Shown one piece after another: positions 56,901 through 64,000 of a stretch of DNA of 64,000 bases (positions are counted from its first letter, which is position 1; each line of letters opens with the position of its first letter). The DNA is from Acanthopleura granulata (lineage: Eukaryota > Mollusca > Polyplacophora > Chitonida > Chitonidae). Position numbers and translations under genes: made by a program. Location of the stretch: assembly GCA_016165875.1 (NCBI GenBank), contig JABBOT010000011.1:8063711-8127710 (forward strand). Direction: 5' to 3'. Below the pieces are notes generated by a model. That model saw nothing but the letters and a program-made list of their open reading frames with translations, had not been told where the DNA came from and made no database searches.

Positions 56901-59900
56901 AATGTAAGGTTAATACATTACTTCTACTAAAATTTGACACAATTTGTCACATTAATTACAAGTGACAAGTCACACAGACTAAGAAGGAATCTACCACATT
57001 CATTTGATTAGAAGTAACTCTACTGGTTCATACTCACTTTCAGACCGTTCACTCTGAAACTTGTGTAGAAAACCCGGCCAAACAAGTGCTACACCCACGG
57101 CAATAGTGGGAAAACTGAGGTACTGACAGCGGCAAACATGGTAGAAAAACACTCTGCAGCGCTCCACATCTCCTGTAACACACAGAAAAACGTCCATTAG
57201 TAACTGTCAGCGACACACATGGTAGACAAACACTCTGCAACGCTCCACATCTCCTGTAACACACAGGAAAACGTCCATTAGTAACTGTCAGCGACACACA
57301 TGGTAGACAAACACTCTGCAACGCTCCACATCTCCTGTAACACACAGAAAAACGTCCATTAGTAACTGTCAGCGACACACATGGTAGACAAACACTCTGC
57401 AACGCTCCACATCTCCTGTAACACACAGACAAACGTCCATTAGTAACTGTCAGTGACACACATGGTAGACAAACACTCGGCAACGCTCCACATCTCCTGT
57501 AATACACAGACAAACGTCCATTACTAACTGACTCCCAGTGACACACATGGTAGACAGACACTTGGCAACGCTCCACATCTCCTGTAACACACAGACAAAC
57601 GTCCATTAGTAACTGACTCTCAGTGACACACGATAGACAAATACTCTACAGCGCTCCGCATCCTCTGTAACACACAGACAAACTTCCCTCAGTAACTGAC
57701 TGTCAAAGACATACATGGTAGACAAACAATAAAAAAAAAACCCAAAAAACCAAAAAAAAAAACAATCAACTTTAATCACACTATCAACATATATATATAC
57801 ATACATTACCTTTCTGTAGGTTGCTAAGAAGTTTATTTCAGCATACTCTGATGGCATTATTCCAGGTAAAGTGATAATATTAACCATTTTAATAAAGCCA
57901 TGAAATTGGCCAATTCAACCTTTTTGTAATGTAGTCTCCGAAAACGAATAAAAAAAGTGGAAATTTCACACTGAAAATTGTTCTTTCAGTTTCATATGCG
58001 CAATGATTGAAGAATTACAATACATACAAGTACCATATAAAATTCTGAAACAAAAACCGAAAAAACTTCATTTACAGAGGGTTGATATACTGCAGATTTT
58101 CGCGAGGCCCCGTCATTCACACATCCACTCGCTAAAGCTTTCAACCTAGCTTCTCTAAGGTAAGAAACATTATGGTAACTATTTGAAGTCAAGTTCATCA
58201 TTACACCAATATCAACTTAATAAAAAAAAACCAAAATTCTTATCCATGGGAAAACATTGGACAATTATTGCCTGTTGCAGAGTGGAACATCTTGATTTGT
58301 CACCTCGATACAGCTCACGTACAACGAGCATGAGTTGTTTATCGGCTGTTGAGTCGGCAAATCACCTCAATTTGCTCTGCAACATGCACTAGTTGTACAA
58401 TTATGCCCCTCGACGGATGAAGAACTTCGTTGTGGCAGCATGTTGATTTCCGCTTTGCCTGATACATCACACACACTGTACATAAGCAACCGCCAGTAGC
58501 TGACGACGACTGAAACTGATTACATGAGGAGGTCAAAGTTCACGAGGAGACCAAAAACAAATGCAATGTAGCACAACTGAGCACGGTACATTGCATTTGT
58601 CACTGACGTCACTGAGTGCAGCATCACCAAATCTGATCCCTCAACTGACGTGATTTTATCCAATGAGAGAGAAGGGAAATGTACATGAGGTATAGTACAT
58701 TCAGTTAAAACAAAACGCTGAACATTTAGGGTGCTTGTTTATCTGAAGCAAAGACTTACCCCATAGTCTACACAGGGCGGCATAAAGGCAACTGCAAACA
58801 GAAACGTACTCAAGCTGAGATTTAGGATGACAGGAATAATCAAAGCACTTCCATTTGCATTTCATAAATATACACTGATATGCATGTACGTACACCGTAC
58901 CTTCTAAGGATGTACTATTGTTATAAAATCTTAGATAACAAGAGATGTACACTGTATGCTGTTTGGAAATTTTTTTTATTTATTTATTTGATTGGTGTTT
59001 TATGGCGCACTCAAGAATATTTCACTTATAAGATGTTGGTCAGCTTTACGATGGGACGAAACCAAGAGAGTCCGTCCATTACGTGTCCATTGACACAGAC
59101 ATACATGAATACCTGCCTTTTCACCTAAATTTCTTTTTCTCAGCAAGACAGTTTACTTCGTTCTAATGGACTTATCCACCTTGAAGGGCCACTTATTATA
59201 CAAGAGCTTTTTGTTTTATGATTCATTTCTTATCAGACAAACTCAGGCGATGGCATCAAAAGTATTACTGTAAGGCCTTCATGTGCTTCTGACAGAGCAT
59301 ATGAACAGGTCACACTTTGGGTGACACACAGTAAATCCTATCAGTCCAGGATAAAAAAAAGTTTTAAGAATTTATTTTTCTTCATTTACTTTTATTTGAC
59401 TGGTAGCATGAAAAGTATGACACAATGCAACGATTTTTCCTTCTCATTTGCATTTTACACAATATTTACTCAAGAAAATTTCACCTGTATCTGATATGTC
59501 ATGTGTACAAGTGTCTGAACATGAACTCACCAGAGTTGTGTTTTCAGACGGACTGTCACATCGCCGTTCAGCCCCGCACTGTCACGGCTAAACACCTCCT
59601 TCCATATCGACTGCATTATCACATGAGACATGTCCAGCTGTAACAACAACAACATAAATGTATACGCTTGCAGGGTGCTTCCCTTCCAAGCACACACACA
59701 CAAAAAAAAAACACAACGACCAATAACTGAGAATGTCTGATAAATCTCATCTAATAAATTCTTATCTCGCTATCTGTGCACGTCACTGACTAAATGTGTG
59801 AATTCGCACGTATTAGTATCTGGAGCACATACATGTATAATGCATCGTGGGAGGATAATGGGCCATTATCTCCACACATACCTCTACATCCTGTATGTGT

Positions 59901-62900
59901 ATGTATGTATGCTTTGCGTTTTACGTCATACTTAAGAACAATCATATGATGACGAGGAGTCCTTAGAATGTATGTATACTGTGTCCTCTTGTTGCAAGGC
60001 GAGTCCACGTCACCAAAGTGCTGCCACCACGGGAACATCATGCTGAAGACACCACACCTGACGCCCCACCCAGTCACATTATACTGACACCAGGTTGACC
60101 AGTCCTGTTTCCATGCTCTAACCTCTCTGTGCTGAGTGCCAAGTTTAGGTAGCAACAAGTACCATTTTAAAGCCTTTGGCATGACCCAAAAACCTTGAGG
60201 CAGACACTCTCATGAACAGGCCACCAAGGCAGTCTTATCTGTACGGGTGTCATAGTGTGTAGTTTACATCATTATCAGTAGATGTATCACTGTTCCCATG
60301 TGGAGTCATCCGCACAATTATCATTATCTGTACATGGGGGCCTCCGTGGCTCAGTCGGCTAGTGCGCTAGCAATGACCCAGAAGGCTCCCACCAATGTGG
60401 TTGCTGTGAGTTCAAGCCCAGCTCATGCTGGCTTCCTCACCGGCGATACGTGGGAAGGTCCGCCAACAACCTGCGGACAGTCGTGGGTTTCCCTCCGGGC
60501 TCTGCCCGGTTTCCTCCCACCATAATGCTGGCTGCCGTCGCATAAGTGAAATATTCTAGAGTACTGCGTAAAACACCAATCAAGTAAATAAATAAATCTG
60601 TACATGTGTCACCATATGCACACACATCATTATAGAAACATACATCATTACATGTACATGCGGGGAGGTCAGCAAGTAACCTGCAGATGGTTGTAGGTTT
60701 CCCCCGGGCTCTCCCTGGCTTCCTCCCACCATAATGCTGGCCGCTGTTGTATAAGTGAAATTTTCTTGAGTACGGCGTAAAACACCAGTCAAATAAATAA
60801 ATACATAAATCATTACATGTAGCACAAACATTTACCAAAAGACTTACTTGATCTCTATCTTTGACTGTGACTATGAGGCCCTGTAACAACCTGACTAGCT
60901 GGTTTTCCTGAGGACTGATGTAGGGGCCGTCTGTTGGACTGATCGCAACGTCCGAGGCGGGTAATAACTCCAGCATCTTATTAATGGAACAAGCCGCTCC
61001 CGTCTAAGATGTAACAGAAATAGTGACTGCTGAGCTCATATCATTAGTGCGTATGTTATTGTAGCCTGAAGGACTTGAAATGGAGCATTCCCACATGCAT
61101 GCAGGATACTATTCAAAGAGTTAACTGCCCCTGATGACATGGCATATTTTCCACACTGGAGGCTCAAATAATGGGTTGTTGAACAACGTGGCTAATTCCC
61201 GATCCAGCAACAGACTGATTGTGCGTAACGTCACGCACAGATTGAAGTATGGATGAATGACATGCCTGAGGTGAAACACCCACCTCTGGCATGTTGCCAT
61301 TCAATTTTCCCTGCTGTGTGACATACACACTAACACTACCACATTGTAAGTGGCCTTCAATCAACATTATACTGCACAAACTGCTTCACAAGAACTCTCA
61401 ACCTCTTACTGTCCCACAAGCGTTGTAGAAATTCACTGTTACTCAACCATGTCAACCTAGAAATAATTTTCCACATAAAAGAATTATAAATTATTTGAAA
61501 TTGTCTGCTGCATCAAGCAAGCCTGATCCTGCCTACCTTGTTAATTTCCTGTATGAGTATCCTGACCACCAGTTCTGGAGGCTTGCCCTGAAGGATTCTC
61601 AGTAAGACGGGGTTAGGGTCAGCCCCAGACAGCCTCAGGTAACCCTCTAATTCCTGGCTGATCACTGAAATAGAGCACATATTTCGGTAAAGTATTTTTT
61701 CTTAACGGCTACTCCAACAGCGCAAACTGACATTAAACCCTGATCCATCGTCTAGCATGAAACGCAGCCATTTTGCATGGGCTGTGATGTAATTCTTCCA
61801 GGCGCCGAACACTCTTGTCACCTGAGACTGTAGTAAGCTGCTATAGTTCTGTTTGTAACTTATGTATATATGTATATATATATATTTCTAACACTAAAAT
61901 GACCAAGAAAATGACCTCCTGCCACAACACAATAGTCTGAAAGCACTTTGCAGTGTTGTTCACACATGTACTTGCTATAATTAAAACATATAACATTAAA
62001 ACAGTGTGCTGTCCCTATGTCATTACATGTTACATTGACAGCCAACTCAGAAGATTTAAGTCACATCTTTTATCTCAGCTGATATCTCCTAACTCTCTGA
62101 TTGGTCAGTCTATCATAAGCTTAAATCCATGGATGCTTTCAGATCCACAGCTGGCAGCAAAATACTCCACACTTCAAAGAAAGATAATTCAGCTACGAAA
62201 TCATACAAATTCGAACAGGTTTTTGCAACCAAGAGGGAATTTTAAAAATATTTTTCATGAACAGTGTATCAGTCACAAGCTTTCTTTATTTTAATGGCAT
62301 GCTCAACAATTTTTCACAGTCCGTATAACAAGTGGAGGGAACAAGGGTGCCCAGGGTAAACCAATGACCTATGGCAATTTACAGACCAGGTGTCTCACTT
62401 CTCATTGGAGAGTACACTGGTGGAAACAAAGCAGTCTTCGAAGAATGTTAGACTGCACAAATGACCATACCAGCATCACTCATGACTTACTTCCATGAAT
62501 GGCACTGGAAGTGAGAAGGCATATAAGTACACAAAGTTTATTTGTGCTTGTACATATTACTAGAATTAAAATCTTCAACAAATTCACCACCACATATTGA
62601 TCTCTTTGACCATTGTTTAATTTATTTATTTTTTGGATGGTGTCTTAATCCGTTTTCAAGAGTATAATATGTTTAAGTGTTGCTTAATGCCACACTGAAG
62701 AATTTTTCACTTGAAATGATGGTGGTCACATTCAGGGGTTGAAGCAAACCAGAGTTCCGGCGTTTAACCACAGATTTTCTGTGGGTTACTAACAAATCTT
62801 CCCACTTTCGATGTAGAAATATGCACACCATATTGACTGAAGGCAAGTGGCGTTCATTTAACAGTACTGTGCATGCAGCAAGAGCCTTTGTGATCATTAC

Positions 62901-63054
62901 TGTCACCAAAGTCCATTGTTCATTGAGTGCCCAAAACTTAAATATATAAAATGACTTAACTGCAAGTGTGCATTGTAAAGTACTCACATTTGACGAGATC
63001 AGCAGGTAGAGCCTGGGGTTTGGATGTAGATGATGAACTGCCATTGCTCAACAC
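50688..63054 (-). CDS. ICE1: ICE1-like protein, C-terminal 438 residues in 11 exons (5' end beyond window)
   Basis: Eleven exons on minus, all with GT donors and AG acceptors and with consistent phases throughout, join to 438 codons plus stop. Order: 63054-62988, 61664-61537, 61003-60848, 59637-59531, 58791-58760, 57172-57038, 55012-54936, 54426-54297, 53616-53455, 51938-51831, 50902-50688. The product is leucine-rich and helical, without stops. Blocks that resemble, from memory, the C-terminal region of ICE1 (KIAA0947): LCCLYAALCRLWGDVER with a later WPGFLHK; LTRLCGW; EFFKSYELMLITEKWDSVVK; and at the end VPLNIQEEAI, LSHYEPLDVI, YRQRFP. ICE1 is the scaffold of the little elongation complex (with ELL and ICE2) in RNA polymerase II transcription of small nuclear RNA genes, and is reported to link splicing to nonsense-mediated decay. 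Identity is inferred by family resemblance; another HEAT/MIF4G-like helical protein is the alternative. Confidence 0.65.
51831..51938 (-). CDS. ICE1: ICE1-like, exon 10 of those visible
   Basis: 108 bp, phase 1 to 1; acceptor 'ccattacag', donor gtgagt. Reads SVLCHFKACLKQKGDVRQIM, RHIIHYLLTVKLNNK. Confidence 0.75.
53455..53616 (-). CDS. ICE1: ICE1-like, exon 9 of those visible
   Basis: 162 bp, phase 1 to 1; acceptor 'ttttccag', donor gtgagt. Reads VMEFFKSYELMLITEKWDSV and GLIPPFLKML; resembles the 'W..VF.LHLL....KW' block of ICE1. Confidence 0.8.
54297..54426 (-). CDS. ICE1: ICE1-like, exon 8 of those visible
   Basis: 130 bp, phase 0 to 1; acceptor 'atctcacag', donor gtatgt. Reads IRNSLTRLCGWSPQSSSPLV, then a leucine-rich helix and VAALPPLNSNA. 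The L..L.GW feature is shared with ICE1. Confidence 0.75.
54575..54690 (-). mobile_element. SINE fragment in ICE1-like intron
   Basis: 'tttggttggtgttttactcg', 'actcaagaatatttcactta', 'tatgacggccatcattatgg' match the tail and start of the body on minus. Confidence 0.75.
54936..55012 (-). CDS. ICE1: ICE1-like, exon 7 of those visible
   Basis: 77 bp, phase 1 to 0; acceptor 'tgttttcag', donor gtatgg. Reads PSSLLVVIEYLIMNALSSTN, SKHEK. Confidence 0.75.
55328..55438. repeat. Near-perfect inverted repeat with nested inner hairpin
   Basis: 30-bp perfect arms at 55335-55364 (TAACAGTATTATCG...) and 55402-55431, extended to about 37 bp with one mismatch (55328-55364 / 55402-55438). The 37-bp spacer contains a second stem: CACAGGTTC at 55380-55388 pairs with GAACCTGTG at 55396-55404 around a 7-base loop. 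Located in the intron between exons 6 and 7. Could be a small foldback transposon or a hairpin transcript. Confidence 0.9.
57038..57172 (-). CDS. ICE1: ICE1-like, exon 6 of those visible (source of the acceptor repeats)
   Basis: 135 bp, phase 1 to 1; acceptor 'gtgtgttacag', donor gtgagt. Reads GDVERCRVFFYHVCRCQYLS, FPTIAVGVALVWPGFLHKFQ. A TACTAAT branchpoint-like site lies about 25 bp upstream of the acceptor. The 5' half of this exon and its acceptor are tandemly copied upstream (57201-57730). Confidence 0.8.
57201..57730 (-). repeat. Tandem copies of the exon-6 3' splice-site module, period 81-85 bp
   Basis: Six full units (57201-57281, 57282-57362, 57363-57443, 57444-57524, 57525-57609, 57610-57692) and one partial unit follow the parent (57121-57200). 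On minus each full unit has TACTAAT or TAGTAAT, a T-rich run, '(g/a)ttacag' or close, and the first 14-15 codons of exon 6 (GDVERC.VFVYHVC). Read in the phase of the preceding exon, most copies meet TGA soon after VYHVCR/H. Units nearest the parent are almost identical; distant ones are more diverged. Confidence 0.9.
58760..58791 (-). CDS. ICE1: ICE1-like, exon 5 of those visible (32-bp exon)
   Basis: 32 bp, phase 2 to 1; acceptor 'ctgtttgcag', donor gtaagt. Adds CLYAALCRLW and completes the codons on both sides (LC before, GD after). Its small size is unusual, but the joined reading CCLYAALCRLWGDVER fits ICE1. Confidence 0.75.
58970..59090 (-). mobile_element. SINE fragment in ICE1-like intron
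   Basis: (TTTA)n, 'ttgattggtgttttatggcg', 'cactcaagaatatttcactt' and a diverged body on minus. Confidence 0.75.
59531..59637 (-). CDS. ICE1: ICE1-like, exon 4 of those visible
   Basis: 107 bp, phase 0 to 2; acceptor 'gttgttacag', donor gtgagt. Reads LDMSHVIMQSIWKEVFSRDS, AGLNGDVTVRLKTQL. Confidence 0.75.
59890..59965 (-). mobile_element. SINE tail fragment, diverged
   Basis: 'tatgctttgcgttttacgtc', 'atacttaagaacaatcatat', 'gatgacgagg' is a worn version of the SINE tail on minus. Confidence 0.4.
60326..60606 (+). mobile_element. Full-length tRNA-derived SINE with 11-bp target duplication
   Basis: The body (60337-60595) begins 'ggggcctccgtggctcagtc' with A box TGGCTCAGTCGG at 60347-60358 and B-box-like GAGTTCAAGCC at 60408-60418, followed by the conserved middle 'aacctgcggacagtcgtggg', 'gggctctgcccggtttcctc', 'ataatgctggctgccg' and the tail 'gcgtaaaacaccaatcaagt' with (AAAT)n. 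It is flanked by perfect ATCTGTACATG repeats (60326-60336 and 60596-60606). Intact boxes and target duplication make it the youngest-looking copy. Family possibly MetaSINE-type; not verified. Confidence 0.9.
60655..60812 (+). mobile_element. SINE, 5'-truncated
   Basis: 'ggtcagcaagtaacctgcag', 'ttgtaggtttcccccgggct', 'ataatgctggccgctg', 'aagtgaaattttcttgagta', 'cggcgtaaaacaccagtcaa', then (ATAA)n. Next to the full-length copy in the same intron. Confidence 0.85.
60848..61003 (-). CDS. ICE1: ICE1-like, exon 3 of those visible
   Basis: 156 bp, phase 0 to 0; acceptor 'acatcttag', donor gtaagt. Reads TGAACSINKMLELLPASDVA, then ISPTDGPYISPQENQLVRLL and QGLIVTVKDRDQ. Confidence 0.75.
61537..61664 (-). 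CDS. ICE1: ICE1-like, exon 2 of those visible
   Basis: 128 bp, phase 1 to 0; acceptor 'ctatttcag', donor gtaggc. Reads ISQELEGYLRLSGADPNPVL, then LRILQGKPPELVVRILIQEI and NK. Confidence 0.75.
61862..61886. repeat. TA-rich microsatellite
   Basis: 'tgtatatatgtatatatata' run in an intron. Confidence 0.8.
62280..62390 (-). mobile_element. SINE-like fragment, diverged
   Basis: 'ttttaatggcatgctcaaca', 'atttttcaca', then 'agggtgcccagggtaaacca' and 'caatttacagaccagg' follow the order of the SINE on minus with many changes. Confidence 0.45.
62615..62770 (-). mobile_element. SINE-like fragments, diverged
   Basis: 'tttatttattttttggatgg', 'tgtcttaatccgttttcaag', and again 'taatgccacactgaagaatt', 'tttcacttgaaatgatggtg' look like two partial tails, perhaps a tail with a short internal duplication. 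Confidence 0.45.
62988..63054 (-). CDS. ICE1: ICE1-like, first visible exon
   Basis: 67 bp, taken as phase 0 to 1; acceptor 'gttttcag'-like (ttcag), donor gtgagt. Reads VLSNGSSSSTSKPQALPADL, VK: a serine-rich linker leading into the helical C-terminal domain. Upstream exons lie right of the window. Confidence 0.65.
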
Positions 63055-63059
63055 CTGAA

Positions 63060-64000
63060 ACGCATTATTCGAAATCAATGCAAAATATTTTTATTGACTT
63101 CTTATGAGACACTCACATTTCATGATCGATTTTTCAGAACTAATATTTCACACATTTCGCGATATCTATCTGCAGTAGGGTGATAGTAATGAGGCAGATG
63201 TACCACTGTTGTATGTTATATCCATACAACTGAACATAATTACCTATATACCAATGTAATTTTTCAATCATTTTTCAACAGAGTGTTTACTTAGACATAA
63301 TCTGAGGGCATTTCTCTGTCTACACTGACGAAATAAAATTTTTTTTGAAGCCATGAAGTTCACCAGTCCAACCAATGCACATTTATCTCCAAAATCAAGA
63401 TGTATAAAAGCATTTTAAGTCGGCTTTATAGCAGCAAAAATGTCAAGGAACATGGGTATAGCTGCATGTCTTATTGATACTACAGTGCATGTTGTATGTA
63501 AATTGTTGGTGCATGTCATAATTACAGTACTAATTAAATATAACATCCCTTTAAGTTTTCTTCGTTCTCGCTTAAAATGAACCCAGAGGAACTTCAGTGT
63601 GCCCAAAGGCATGTTTCCACTAACAACTGAGTGCACTCGAGGACAGCCTAGCGGAATTTGTAGGCTTGCCTAGGCGGGTTTCAGCGTACAAGTACCCACA
63701 TGTGGGTCAATTTACAAGGCAATAACGTTATTTCATATGCGAGCCCAGGCAAGTCTCTACAAAGCTTTTATAATGTCTGACCACACATTACATGTTAAAA
63801 TGAGTGCTTGTTTTTCTTTTTGAGCGCGTGGCGTGGGTGTGAACACCCATAGGCCTACATGAAAAGAATACTAGTTGCCACAGAGTGTAACATGCTAATG
63901 GGGTTACCATGGGTTGAAACTTTGTTCATGTATAACATGTTACATTGTTGCGTACACCAATGGAAATGCTTATGTAAGCTAATAGACATTTAACAATGTA
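63060..64000. other. Upstream intron of the ICE1-like gene, no exon recognised
   Basis: No reading frame with convincing splice sites or sequence resemblance was found up to the window edge. Confidence 0.35.

Noticed and set aside
57049..57606. 185-codon minus ORF of a 27-residue repeat as a separate gene
   Set aside because: It arises from the 81-bp duplicated acceptor module read in a frame different from that of exon 6.
60337..60420. A functional tRNA gene
   Set aside because: A and B boxes are present, but the segment is the head of a SINE with target duplication, and I could not form a full cloverleaf by eye.

Overview
The window looks like nuclear DNA of an invertebrate animal, most likely a marine lophotrochozoan such as a mollusc or brachiopod. 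It is AT-rich, gene-poor and full of decayed transposons. The only convincing host gene is split into short exons by GT-AG introns. The tRNA-headed SINEs that end in a 'gtaaaacaccaatcaaataaataaat'-like tail are of a kind I associate with bivalve and brachiopod genomes. No bacterial operons, rRNA genes or CRISPR arrays are present. Taxonomy and family names rest on pattern recognition only; no search was run.

Layout. 1-3010: an I/Jockey-type (Nimb-like) LINE, split by a 5'-truncated RTE-like LINE nested inside its RT region with a 33-bp target duplication. 3.7-5.24 kb: a RING-finger ORF, degenerate tandem modules and one terminus of a mobile element. 5.24-14.5 kb: mostly featureless sequence with SINEs and a hAT-like remnant. 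14.58-18.13 kb: a broken DNA transposon with two convergent genes, SWIM/YqaJ/PHD on plus and THAP/DDE on minus. 18.66-29.60 kb: a tandem duplication of about 5.4 kb whose junction lies inside a SINE. 30-41 kb: a dispersed repeat family plus a 3.6-kb element (32.88-36.48 kb) with inverted ends of about 320 bp that are homologous to the 5.0-5.24 kb terminus. 41-45.3 kb: a Harbinger fragment, a MITE, SINEs and another transposase-like fragment. 48.02-49.33 kb: a 38-bp minisatellite with higher-order structure.

50.3-63.05 kb (minus strand): eleven phase-consistent exons encoding the last 438 residues of a protein that resembles the C-terminal region of ICE1, the scaffold of the little elongation complex (snRNA transcription) that is also reported to link splicing with nonsense-mediated decay. 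The start of the gene lies beyond the right edge of the window.

The most unusual structure is in this gene. The complete 3' splice-site module of exon 6 (branchpoint-like TACTAAT, pyrimidine stretch, AG and the first codons) has been tandemly copied six to seven times in the intron just upstream. Most decoy acceptors would lead to an early in-frame stop. Second in interest is the element family with long inverted ends carrying tandem CTACATAATAAGT modules.
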